Assembly (NCBI GenBank): GCA_026874595.1
Contig: CM049313.1
Coordinates: 73,280,659 to 73,344,658 of the forward strand
Direction of reading: 5' to 3'
From: Sipunculus nudus
Taxonomy: Eukaryota > Annelida > Sipuncula > Golfingiida > Sipunculidae
Length of the DNA stretch: 64,000 nucleotides
Shown: positions 1 to 9,939 of the stretch, one piece after another
Numbering within the stretch: position 1 is the stretch's first letter
Layout of the letters: the number at the start of each line of letters is the position of its first letter
Notes under the pieces: generated by a model
Databases searched by the model: none
Told to the model about the DNA's origin: nothing
The model's input: the letters and a program-made list of their open reading frames with translations, nothing else
Made by a program: the position numbers and the translations under genes

Positions 1-335
1 GTCACTTGTTCCTCAGCTGGCTGAAAGTCGTCTCAAATATTCTTCATAAATGAGAAGAATTTGAAATATTATGAATGGCATTTGGTAAGAAAAATTATAA
101 AAAAAATTCAAAACAATTTGTTGACTCGTATTTGTGAAGCTGATTTCTTTAACTATTTGGCTGTTAATAAGGGAATCTATATGGTCTGGGCCTTGCTGTC
201 GGGTGAAAGACCCTTGCTGGTCTAGGCCTGCCTTTTTTGACGAAAGACTGCTGAAATATGCGTACCTGCCTATCTTTACTTATTTTAGACCATATTGCAT
301 TTTCTTTATAGCTGAGAATAATTTAAATATGAATT

Positions 336-486
336 CAGGGGCGGATGGAGGATTTAGAAAAAGGAGGGGTCCAACCAATGAGGACATGAAAAAAAAAACG
401 AAAAAAGTTTCCCAATATCCGGAAAAGGGGGATCCATGCCGAAAAATTGGTCTGAAACCCCTAAACAAGTCCTGGACCCGCTCCTG
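336..486 (+). mobile_element. MITE of the GGGGCGGATCC family, copy 1
   Basis: A 151-bp non-coding element starts CAGGGGCGGATGGAGG and ends with the imperfect inverse (CCTGGACCCGCTCCTG). It is flanked on both sides by GAATT (331-335 and 487-491), which looks like a 5-bp target duplication. The body has G-rich and A-rich stretches shared with copies at about 39981, 41283 and 47714. No transposase is present, so it is non-autonomous. The CAGGGGCGG-type ends resemble hAT-type termini, but a 5-bp rather than 8-bp duplication leaves the superfamily open. Confidence 0.6.
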
Positions 487-847
487 GAATTCCATATTTA
501 AAAAGTAATGAGTGACCCTAGGTCATGTCGGCTGGCCTGGTTCTACCTAGGCTCTTAGTAATTTGAGATGTTAAAAGACCATGCAGGTCGAGGGACGTGA
601 ATCAGGTGATTGGCCTCATTAATTTTACCATACAGTGGGTGCGCCCATGTAATATTGTATTTATATATAATAAAGGCGTCAGATAAAATAAGGTCAGGCT
701 CAGTAGGCCAGAAGCGTGTTTATGTAGGAAAAACTTTCCTGGTTATCATCATCACAACATGCTATTGTTGTTGGTCCCATTTCATCTTTGCTTCGGTTGT
801 TACCTACCGGAGATCATTTATCGATTGAGATGCAGAGTTCAACGATA

Positions 848-848
<1 letters not shown>

Positions 849-879
<31 letters not shown>
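849..879. repeat. (CA)n microsatellite
   Basis: An uninterrupted CA dinucleotide run of about 15 units. Confidence 0.95.
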
Positions 880-881
<2 letters not shown>

Positions 882-1028
882 ATAAGTCTTCATGTGGCTT
901 ACTCCTGTTATTAAATACCTTTGATTCTTGATGCAACCTACCATTTAATGAATCATTTTCAGTTAATTTAGACAAGTTTGTTCAGTATAAATACTGTCTA
1001 CTAGTGTCTAGTCTGATTTAGTTCATAA

Positions 1029-1054
1029 CCCCCCCCCCCCCCCCCCCCCCCCCC
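1029..1054. repeat. Poly-C tract
   Basis: A run of 26 consecutive C on the plus strand. Several similar C or G tracts of 10 or more occur in the window (8675, 22907, 23397, 36822, 40010). Confidence 0.95.
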
Positions 1055-1410
1055 GATAGTTCAAACACAGTAAGTTATCTGAGGTACTAATCTTTCATTA
1101 GTAATGTATGATGCGTGTCAATTTGTTCATTTGTATGCAACATCAAGAAGAATTGCCATTGTTGGGATGAAAACATACCAAAAGTTATCTAGAACCACCT
1201 TTTGCAGGGCAGTACGTCCTCTCAGAGAGTACGCCAGAACAGGTGTTATATATGTCACAAAAGGACTTTAAAGATCAGCATCAGGAATTACAAATTTACA
1301 CACGCACACACACTATTCAGAATTTTAAATGTAAACACGTTCAATGAAAGTGGCAGAAATCTTTTTGTCATAAATTTATACCCCTTAATTCTGCCAATAA
1401 AAGTGTTATA

Positions 1411-1412
<2 letters not shown>

Positions 1413-1479
<67 letters not shown>

Positions 1480-1488
1480 ATATATATC
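1413..1488. repeat. (TA)n microsatellite
   Basis: About 75 bp of nearly pure TA with a single interruption. It creates a spurious Ile/Tyr-rich ORF. Confidence 0.95.
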
Positions 1489-1913
1489 ATATTATTTACC
1501 CTGTGACACACAAAAATACTTGCACAGTATCCATTATTGCACAAATTCTGTCATAAAAAAAACATGAAAGGTAGACATTTTACCAAAATCGAGCTGAGAC
1601 AGTACACAAGAAAAAACATTCAACTCGAAAGTGTATCACAGATCTATATTTTTGTAAAGATATTAATAATGAAAGTCTGACTCAGTTTCAAATATATAAT
1701 CAGGAATGTCAAATCTGCAGTGTGTACTCAAAGGTTTGCTTTGATTAAAACAGTATAAAAATGCTCGTCTTTTTATTTATGTTTGTGTTGACAGAGTGAA
1801 ATAAATGGTTTATTTAACTTTCCCTTACAAACCACCAAATGCATGCCTATGTTGCATTTTGTTCTCGTAAAATATTTGTAAATTTATGTATGTACAGATT
1901 TAAAGGAATAGTG

Positions 1914-2010
1914 AGGAGAATAATAAATAATATTTATATAGCGCAAAATCTCCGATTGTCGGACTCGCAGCGCTAAGAAATAGACACGCACACCCACTCT
2001 GATTGCACGC
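1914..2010. mobile_element. Possible retroelement 3'-tail fragment
   Basis: AATAATAAATAATATTTATATAGCG followed by a segment ending in CGCAGCGCT resembles the '...TATATAGCGC' ends of CR1/L2-type LINEs and their SINE partners. No coding portion is attached. This is a weak assignment based on the motif alone. Confidence 0.25.
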
Positions 2011-2692
2011 ACTCGAGAAAACCACCCTGTATCTCTCCTCAAGCCCCAATTTCTGTTCTCAAACTCCCTAACACGTGTTTTGGTTTAATCAAATCCTACA
2101 GACGCTTATTGATTATCAAAGCTTGCCTTAAGAGAAGTTTTACTGATTAGTATAGTGGGAAGTGAATTCCTGTACAAAATGACTACGAATCTAATGGATC
2201 ATGGAACGTTCGCGGACTTGCGGCACTTGGTGGTTATAAATTCTTCTTGAAGAGAGAGAACCGAGGACTGTAAATTAGGATTGCCTTGCACCCCTCATTT
2301 CTTCTCATGGCAGAGAGCAGTTTGAAGTGCATTTAATTATTTTAAAACTTCCTGGGTCAGCTTCTCTGGTTTAGATCTTGGAAGTATTGCATCAGTATTT
2401 TAGTGATTAAAAAAAGCTACCAGATTTAAAACGGAATTGAAAGATATCAATCATGAAAATAGTTTCCAATATATTTTTGAAAACGGGACCAAAACAAAAT
2501 GACTTAAAAAACCGCCTTATCAGTTCCATTTTAGTCGAATTACAGTCGTTCGAATTCCTGTTAATTAAGCCATTTATTAATAATAATGTGTATACATAGG
2601 ATCATGATGATAATGGTACAAATGGACCGCAACTGATTCTAATAATAATATATGAAAGATGTATATATAAGAAAAGCCCTATGAGATATATG

Positions 2693-2695
<3 letters not shown>

Positions 2696-2756
<61 letters not shown>
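2696..2756. repeat. (TA)n microsatellite
   Basis: A near-pure TA run of about 60 bp with two G or C interruptions toward its right end. Confidence 0.95.
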
Positions 2757-2757
<1 letters not shown>

Positions 2758-3218
2758 CGTATGTGTGTAATAATGTGTGTGCTACTAGGGGGCATAGAGT
2801 TATTTATGTTTAGGCTGCAAGCTGTAAATTCTGCTTTAATATAGACACTTGATTTGCATGGTTAATCGCTTTCTCGGATCCTGATTTGTGGATATCTGCT
2901 TGTCGGTCGCCCCGAAAAAAAATATTGCTCAACTGAATATGAAAGAAGCATGCACCGTGCAGTGACCTACTTTTCATATTAACTTGTTCAATCCGTTATA
3001 ATTTATATATAGTGCAATATTATGTTGTAGTATTATGTTTTTATAACTGTATTAAACAACACATGAATTATGAGAAATGAATCTCCAGTCCACCAGCATA
3101 ATCTTGATATATTTATTTATATACGTATAAACCTCGATTGACTGGTTGCATGGAATATGGTGTGCATGCGGGAAAAGCAAAACATACCTGTCCAAGGTCA
3201 ATGAACTCGTGTTTAATC

Positions 3219-3545
3219 TGGGGCGGATTTAGAGGGGGCGCCCCCTTTTTTGTGTACTCTGTTTAACGAAATGAGGCGCCAGATTTTGCGTCTAGCGCCA
3301 TTTTCTTCTCTATATATCTACATAAAAAGTTTTATACACATTCTACTAGCATTCCCGGCACACCTGTTGAAATTGATGCAGAGTGTTTAGTCCCCTTTCT
3401 ATAAGATTGTTTAGCGCCATTTTCTTCTCTATATTTCTACATATAAAGTTTATACACATTCTACTAGCATTCCCGGCACACCTGTTGAAATTGCAGCAGA
3501 GTGTTTAGTCCCCTTTCTATAAGATTGTGTATCCGCCCATGAATA
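3219..3545. mobile_element. MITE-like element with an internal tandem duplication
   Basis: The left edge reads GGGGCGGATTTAGAGGGGGC and the right edge ATCCGCCCATG, so the ends are short inverted repeats of GGGCGGAT. The interior holds two about 119-bp direct copies (3293-3411 and 3412-3529). A relative lies at about 20630-20790, sharing the G-rich start and a TTTTCTTC..TATATATCT segment. It interrupts the left edge of a duplicated genomic block that continues at 3546. Confidence 0.55.
3293..3529. repeat. 119-bp tandem duplication
   Basis: Two copies begin TAGCGCCATTTTCTTCTC at 3293 and 3412. They differ by a few substitutions and small indels (for example TGATGCAGAG against TGCAGCAGAG). The duplication lies wholly inside the MITE-like element. 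Confidence 0.9.
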
Positions 3546-4770
3546 TTCACTTGCATGGCCTTGTTACAACAGGGTTAATTGTCTAATAAATAGATAGTGT
3601 TGATGACATATCAAACATATGACTCATATAATTGATTTTGACGTCAGATTTAGCAAGAAAATATTTATATGTATTAATCATACAAAGTGAAAATGTTCTT
3701 TGCCAAACCTGGGTGTGTATAAATTGACCCGGTATTGATAACAGTAGATAAAGTGTACAATCTTTTCAATAACCATACATATTTGCTTGGTCACAATGTG
3801 CGTCAAAATGACTTAAGAGATCATGTTCGCCTGTACTTAAAAAGTGACTGACTGGCAACGGCGCTCAGCTGATAAACACTGCTGGTGCCGTTATGATCTA
3901 ATGTAAAATGAGAACATCTAAGAGAAATGAAACTACTTAGTAAAGGCTTTTCATTGTGTGTCAGTTATACAGAAAAGGTTTGGGGATTAATGTAACTTTT
4001 GTACAGTATGGGCAACCGATGCTTTTCTTTGTTTGACGCGGTGTAAATAATTTAAAGGGACATAATCAGGAGCAATATTATGCCTGTTCATTCTGACTAT
4101 CAGTTCATTTTTGCCTTATACAAAAGTTTCCCAGCAAAACCATCCCAGCACACAGTCTCATTTCCTCGCATACGATTGTTTAACACCTTGTTATAGCCCT
4201 GCGTGTTGGAAAACACAGTCTGTTGACCATAACAAGGCCGCCTGACCGGAGGTCCGATTAAGAGGGGCAACACGCGGTGTTTCAGGCAGTATTATGATTG
4301 TATTACATTTTTGGACCATGTCGGTCAAAGCATCTCCTGATTTGCACGTGTTGTGGCTCCGCGAAGCACACGGCCCGACGCACCGTGTTTATGTTGACAC
4401 CTGCGATCGCGCCCGCTTCAGTTTTTTAACACTCGTTTACAGGAGTAAGCAAAACGGTTTCAAGGCAATATTTTGGAAGGTACAGTTTTCTGTAAAACGG
4501 AAGAAGCTATTTTCGTGTTAACTCAACATGCTTTATATGTGATTGGGCCCCTTTATATGTCAAGTTCTTTCAAACACTGGCAGACATTTAATTCGTCCTT
4601 CTAACACTTCAATGAAACCTGTGAAAATATTAGAAAACTTATGTTAGCTTTTCCCAGTAAATTAAGTTATTTAGAACCAAGAGATCGCGTCTAATTCCAT
4701 ATGCTCCCCATGCTCTTTATATTTATGTATGGAATGTTGATATGACGTCATATAATTTATATTATAAGAA
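3546..4770. repeat. Diverged block X, copy A (downstream of Mab-21-like locus)
   Basis: Collinear with copy B at about 4908-5700. Shared landmarks are TTGCATGGCCTTGTTACA, GTGAAAATG.TC.TTGCCAAAC, CAATAACCAT.CA.AT, AGAGATCATG and GGCGCTCAGCTGAT.A.CACTGCT. Copy A has an extra insertion of roughly 480 bp at about 4060-4540. I see no gene in it; the ORF at 4294-4521 lies in the inserted part and resembles nothing I recognise. Confidence 0.7.
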
Positions 4771-4895
4771 CTGCACTTTGTGTTCAATATGCGCAAGATA
4801 TTTCTTCCTTTCCTTCCTACAAGAACGCATTTACTAAAACCAATCAGAACTTGTGATAAGGTGTATGGTTAAGGCGGCATCGGATCCGTTCTTTT
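4770..4895 (-). pseudogene. Decayed fragment of a Mab-21-like gene
   Basis: The minus strand can be read as ...TLSQVLIGFSKCVLVG..., nearly identical to the segment around residues 400-415 of the intact Mab-21-like gene at 6418-7850. At the DNA level, AACCAATCAGAAC.TGTGATAAGGT is shared with about 6650. The homologous stretch is only about 120 bp and carries frame disruptions and a stop. The rest of the exon is gone, so it is a relic of a second copy lost from the left side of a tandem duplication. Confidence 0.7.
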
Positions 4896-4907
4896 TAATT
4901 ACGTTTA

Positions 4908-5700
4908 TTCATCTGCATGGCCTTGTTACAGGTAAAGTGTCAAGTAAAGAGATAGCGTTGATGAAACATCTAATATGTGACACAAACCGACGATATATAC
5001 ATCGGGTCTAACAAAGACGAATAAATTGATTAATTGAACACAGTGAAAATGCTCCTTGCCAAACATTGGAGTGTATATATTGACCTGGCTTTAAAGACAG
5101 CCGGTCATAAGTACAAACTTTCAATAACCATGCACATGCTCGGTCACAATCTGGTACAAAAAGACTTCAGAGTAAAGAGATCATGCTGGCTGACAGATAA
5201 ACAGTGACCGACTGGTAATGGCGCTCAGCTGATGAGCACTGCTTGTGAAAATATTATCTATATAATATGAACTGGGAATTGTAGAAGTGGAACAGATTGT
5301 GGCAAAATGGTAAACCTTGTCAGTGTAGGATGATTATGAAGAAGAGGTTGAGTGATTTTTTTTGTGATATTTTGCACAATCGATGCATTTTCTGTATATG
5401 TTTTATTCGATGTAAATAATTTAATTGTAAAATTTAAAAGCATTGACAAGCTGATTCATTTGACACTCATATAAAGATTAAAAGTATTGACAAACATATT
5501 CCTTTGTCACTCTTAAAAATTGAACGAGACCTGTGTAAATAGAACACATATAGGTGGCGCCACATGCTTTGCCCAGTTGATTCAGCTATACAAATACAAA
5601 AAAAAAAAAAAAAACGAACGAGATTTCCGTAGCTCTCCATACTAATATTATTTGCAATGTAGATGTGACGTTTTAAATTAATATATAATTATAGGGAAAT
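4908..5700. repeat. Diverged block X, copy B
   Basis: Second, shorter copy of the block at 3546-4770, same orientation, about 1360 bp to the right at its left edge. The homology also includes the region before the pseudogene fragment: C.CTCCATA.T and GATGTGACGT.TTAAAT at about 5635 match about 4700-4765. No coding potential. Confidence 0.7.
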
Positions 5701-6417
5701 TTTCTAAACATTCACATTTTCTTTATTTTAGCGTATTTTTGCTTGTATTCTTGAATGACAAACCGGCTAAATGTCTTCTCAGTAATCAATATTTTTTACC
5801 TGTCTGATAAAACTAGAACAATTCACCTCATTTAGACAAATATATACGTATACATACGAGCTGACAAGCCCATCGGTTAAGCTACCCACAGCTACCTCAT
5901 GTGCATCTCAAATTTCACGGCAATTCTTGTAGCGGTTATTTAAAGACTATTTTAATCAAACGTGGCTTATCGTTGTAACATTTCAGAACTGTCAATGTCA
6001 GTGGCAGTTTTTTATGAATTTGACAGCCCGGATTTTTCGATGGTTTATGGTGACGGTGATACATGTCAAAATGAAGTTTACGATAAATTAATTATTGATT
6101 TTATGAAAAGTTGACCTTAGAGCTGAAGGAATGGCCAATATATTGTCAGATAAATCAAATACAGATCCATAAAAGATGCTGTTGATAGTTCGATTAGAGA
6201 CATTTCTGATGAGAGTTGGGGTTGTTCCATACTATCTTTCCTGGCCACGCCACAAAACGAAATCCCGTCAAATAGACAGACTTTGATATACTTTTCGAGA
6301 CTGCAATTTAAATTTTTATAAAACAAAGTAAAACAGCACCAGTCAAATTGTGTTCATGGGCAATGATAAATCGCTGCCCTATAAGAGTATTTGTCAAGAA
6401 TGTCAATCTGTTGAGTA
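5700..6417. other. 3' flank of the Mab-21-like gene
   Basis: No ORF of interest. It is expected to hold the 3' UTR of the minus-strand gene. On the minus strand an ATTAAA at 5956-5951 and an AATAAA further away near 5727-5722 are the visible polyadenylation-signal candidates. Confidence 0.35.
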
Positions 6418-7850
6418 TCAAGATTTTATGTTAGTTCTTTTGCCGTATGCTGACCTGGCTTTGGTGAAAAATGCTGCTAATGATTTAACTAGTTTTTCTT
6501 TGACATCCGATGATACCAATGAACCTATGAATATCCGACGAATGCCCGCTAGGCTCTTATTTAAGAGCTGTACTTCGTGTTCAATAATGTTCTTCGCAAT
6601 TTGCGCAGGTTCTTCCCTCGGCTCCTCTCCCACAAGAACGTATTTACTGAAACCAATCAGAACCTGTGATAAGGTATGGTAGGCCGCATCAGCTCCGTAC
6701 TGGTTTATCCTCTGCTTGACAAAACTTGGATACAGATCACAAAGTCTTGGAAAGTTTCCCGACGGCCGTAACTGCGTCTTTGCGATGAACTGGTCCAGCA
6801 TAACGGCAACATCTATTACAGCTTCTTCGGGTTGACTCGCTAAGAGATCATGAGATGCTAAAAAGTACATTGGCAATCTCTTATGAGCAAGTGACTGGTG
6901 CAAGTCTTGAAATAAACTGAGTAAACATTCTCCCAAACTGTTCCTCATCCACATATCATGCCGTTTTTCACACGACCACATGAACACGTTTTTTAACTCA
7001 TTGGTGGTTATACCTGAATTTTCATACGCCCCCACAATGTCCATGAACATGACTTTGAACAGACCAAAACATCGTCTGTGGTGAGGTGTCATGGCGGAGA
7101 GTAGTATATTTTCAGCGGCAGCAAATGAAATTCTCCACTCTGTTGTAAAATTATGGAGAAAGTATGACTTTGGAATGATGTAATACCCCGATTTAACGAT
7201 GGATTCCACCGTGCTATAGTCCGGCCATGGTCGCTTTCTACTTATGTATTCTTCCGCCACGGTTGGCCACCATTTGCATTTGATTGCTGGGTAACAATGT
7301 ACTTTGAAGACGCTTTTCATCTCAGTTAGTAAAATATTTTTACGGTGTGATGGTTTCCGCTTCGACCAAGATTTACTTTGTATTTTTCCCGGGGTTTCCC
7401 AAGTTGTGTCTTTGTATATCCGCATCAAAGCATCACCTGATAACAGAGAGCGTCCCTGATGGGCAGTCTCTGCGGTGGATAGATTTAATGGACTGGCCTG
7501 ATGTAGTTTAGTGTCGGTGATATCGATAGCGACATCTGCTGGCCGATCTTGAAAGTGCCATACTATACTTTCCACGATTTCTACGACCTCAGGCAAAGTG
7601 AAAAGACATTCATGTATGACGTCACAGCACAGCAGCTCTCGGCGCATGTTACACACCATGGTTCCGTCCACAACACTGCCGCAAAGAAACAGACCTCCCC
7701 CATCTTCTGCCGATGACGTCATCACCTGATTGAGGCTGTTCACATGAGGTAGCAGTCTGCCATAATCCGGACAGTCGGGGTACCAGTGCTGAATTTGTGC
7801 ACTCAGCTTCTTGTGAAGTTTAACCTCTGCTTTTGATGGCAACTTAGCAT
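6418..7850 (-). CDS. Mab-21/cGAS-like protein, main (last) coding exon
   Basis: This exon encodes about 476 of 486 predicted residues of a Mab-21-domain protein. The minus strand has a good 3' splice site (T-rich tract, then ACAG) just upstream of 7850. There is no in-frame ATG before the start of homology (the nearest upstream frame meets a stop), so an upstream exon is required. Joined to 8287-8314, numbering begins at that exon's ATG. Visible family features are a GSVVDG motif at residues 67-72 where the family has GSxxEG, a WWPTVAEEY..R.RPWP stretch near 203-218, SGYYIIPKS near 230, and the highly typical EWRISFAAAENILLSAMTP at about 247-264 leading into the helical half. The second metal-binding acid of the usual DxD appears replaced (DVI at about 86-88), and the third aspartate position appears to be His (about 194). 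The family includes cGAS-like receptors that make cyclic dinucleotides and Mab-21 developmental proteins; this one may lack catalysis. No membrane segment or signal peptide is seen. Confidence 0.88.
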
Positions 7851-8041
7851 CTGTAAAAAAACATTGATATCTATTTTAAGAATTGCTATGACATTTCCCG
7901 GGCTATATTTTGATACACGGCTACAAAATGTAAGAAGAACCACATTCTATTCCATATGCAAAAAATTAGTCAGCTCATCTGAGACATTTTTCAATTGCTC
8001 ATTGGTCAACTATACAAGTATGATTGTTGAATGACATCTAA

Positions 8042-8043
<2 letters not shown>

Positions 8044-8102
<59 letters not shown>

Positions 8103-8107
8103 TATAT
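8044..8107. repeat. (TA)n microsatellite in the Mab-21-like intron
   Basis: About 64 bp of TA with one C interruption near the right end. It lies in the proposed intron and at the left edge of the large tandem duplication. Confidence 0.95.
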
Positions 8108-8161
8108 AATTATTATTATTATCTGTTTGAAACATTTCACATGTACCAAATAAGTGAATAT

Positions 8162-8532
8162 AAGGTTTAAAAAAAAAATAAGGTATTAGGCAAAAAAAAG
8201 TAAAAGGTATGGTTCTCAGGCACCGCCCGCATCAATTTTAAACGCCCATTCAAAAATTTTTATTTTGATTTTCAAATGAAACTTACCAATTTTGAGCTGC
8301 AGCCGCTCGGACATTTCTTTCAAGAAGATAAAATCTTACAATATCCTTTGTTATGTAGTGCTTTTACTTTTTTAGCAAAATAAATCTGTTATTATCTTGC
8401 ATTTCCCTCATCATTTGACATTTTTATCGGAACATACTAAAATTAAAAAAAAAACGCTCGCCCGCATTGATTTCTAAGGAAAAAAGTGCCTGAGAAACAT
8501 ACTTTTTTATTTTTGCCTTATTTTTCAAGCAT
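8162..8532. mobile_element. Inverted-repeat (MITE-like) element
   Basis: The left arm, from AATAAGG at 8178 to TTCTCAGGCAC..GCCCGCATCAAT, is matched in reverse complement by the right arm (CCCGCATTGAT...GTGCCTGAGAAACATAC..TTGCCTTATTTTT) at about 8460-8530. That makes a roughly 370-bp fold-back unit with arms of about 65-70 bp. There is no transposase. Its interior carries the candidate first exon and donor of the neighbouring gene. Confidence 0.65.
8287..8314 (-). CDS. Candidate first coding exon of the Mab-21-like gene
   Basis: The minus strand reads ATG then eight codons (MSERLQLKI) and one extra base, followed directly by a strong donor GTAAGT (8286-8281). The phase-1 end joins the acceptor before 7850 to make a GAT (Asp) codon and keeps the main exon in frame, giving a 486-residue protein with a 436-bp intron (7851-8286). 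The exon lies inside an inverted-repeat element (8162-8532), so it is either exonised transposon sequence or a chance match. Phase agreement alone has a one-in-three chance. Confidence 0.45.
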
Positions 8533-8674
8533 CTTAACCAGGTTAAGATATATAATATTTCACAGAAAACTCCGAAGTGGAACCAAAGTCTATTTTTCTT
8601 ATTATAAATATATTCAATTTCCAATATAACAATATTATTCTATCAGTATCTAAGGGGTTGATTACATTTACCAA

Positions 8675-8715
8675 CCCCCCCCCCCCCCCCTTAATAAAAA
8701 GTCGGGGGGGGGGGG
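8675..8715. repeat. Poly-C / poly-G inverted pair
   Basis: Sixteen C (8675-8690), then 13 bases, then twelve G (8704-8715). This could fold into a C:G hairpin or form G-quadruplex or i-motif structures. Confidence 0.9.
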
Positions 8716-8974
8716 ATATACACAACCTGATCCCCGCTCTATTGACACACCTGTAATTTACACTAATTAATGGAAGCCAGGGTAACCTGGTGACCTGATT
8801 AGCAGTTGACAGGATCATGATATCTGACAGTTTTTAATTATTTTTTGTTTAAACGCTTAAAGACTTGAGGAATTTCACCTAACTGTTATTTGCCATTTTC
8901 TCAAAACAATTTAGTCCACCATTTCAGAACGATATTTCTCACAAACCAACAGAGATGGAGCTCAACAAATTGGC

Positions 8975-9500
8975 TCATATGTTTAAATTAAAAAAAAAAA
9001 AAACTTTTTTTTTTAATTTAATATCTCTTTTAAAAATGAAATGTAAAATCGAGATAAAAGACATGGAAACATCTATAAATCTTTTTAAATGATGCATTAA
9101 TTTGAATGCTTCTTTTTGCCAGATGTGTAGTGCAAGTATGGAGCTGTCAGCCTGGCTATCCAATATATACGGAAATCTGCTTCTGTGGGTGTTATATTAT
9201 AAGAATGACCCTGTTTTTATTATGTGTAAGCCCATATGTATACTTGGGCACATTTTAATCGGCTACTTTATAATGAACCTACTGTTTCATTCTGAGACCG
9301 TCGTTCACATAACTGCCCCCCAAAAATATAATATGCATTCATGAATATTTAACGCAGTTAAATTGCGCTAAAATAGTCAGCCTTTATAAAACTAACCTGA
9401 TCTTTGATCCAGCACCAAATGCACGTCATGAATGCTGAATTATCACCCCAACTGCACATGTAGTCACCTGATACAAGGGCAAATACAAGGATTTCAAACT
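8975..9500. other. Duplicated non-coding segment
   Basis: Part of unit 1 with a direct homologue at about 20040-20440. Short ORFs here are not conserved in frame with that copy, so I do not call genes. Confidence 0.5.
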
Positions 9501-9889
9501 AACCTGGTATGGCATTCCATACAATACTAGTGTCGAAACTACTTTCCATACCATGCTAGTGTCGGAACTATTTTTTTCTCAACACATTTCACCCAGTAGT
9601 CTTTGAAGTATCGACGTGTCGTCTGCCCCAGTGAGGGTGTCCGCTAGTTTTTTCCGGGATAATTTTTTTATACAGGTGAAGCAATGTAAACCTTTCTGGT
9701 CAAAAGATTGCAGGTGCTAAAGAATAAAACCTCACCTTGCTTTGATTTTGTAAGAGATCAATAATCCAAAATATGACAAAACAGGTTACAGCGTGAACGA
9801 CTTTTTCATTGTCAGAACAAAGAGTGTACTGTGTAGGCCTAATATGATTGATGCACTCTTTGGCTTGAATAATAAGCCAGGCAAACTGA

Positions 9890-9937
9890 TGACGTCAGTC
9901 CATTGAAGGTGACGCGCGACCGATCATTGTGACGTCA
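9890..9937. promoter_or_regulatory. Pair of palindromic CRE (TGACGTCA) sites
   Basis: Two perfect TGACGTCA octamers at 9890-9897 and 9930-9937, 40 bp apart, lie about 1.6 kb upstream of the candidate start of the minus-strand Mab-21-like gene. CREB/ATF factors bind this motif. Function here is not shown. Confidence 0.3.
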
Positions 9938-9939
9938 CA

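Larger units (their letters stand above)
488..3200. other. Non-coding stretch with microsatellites
   Basis: No convincing gene. It holds a (CA)n run at 849-879, a 26-base C run at 1029-1054, long (TA)n runs at 1413-1488 and 2696-2756, and otherwise AT-rich unique-looking sequence. The ORFs in this interval are short and come from low-complexity sequence. Confidence 0.7.

Noticed and set aside
1202-1567. 121-residue plus-strand ORF
   Set aside because: Half of it is Ile/Tyr translated from a TA microsatellite.
6350-6682. Plus-strand ORF opposite the Mab-21-like gene
   Set aside because: It is the antisense shadow of a conserved coding exon.
7848-7850. An ATG directly at the 3' splice site of the Mab-21-like main exon
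   Set aside because: It is out of frame with the long ORF, and it follows a polypyrimidine-AG acceptor, so it is better read as the first bases of an internal exon.
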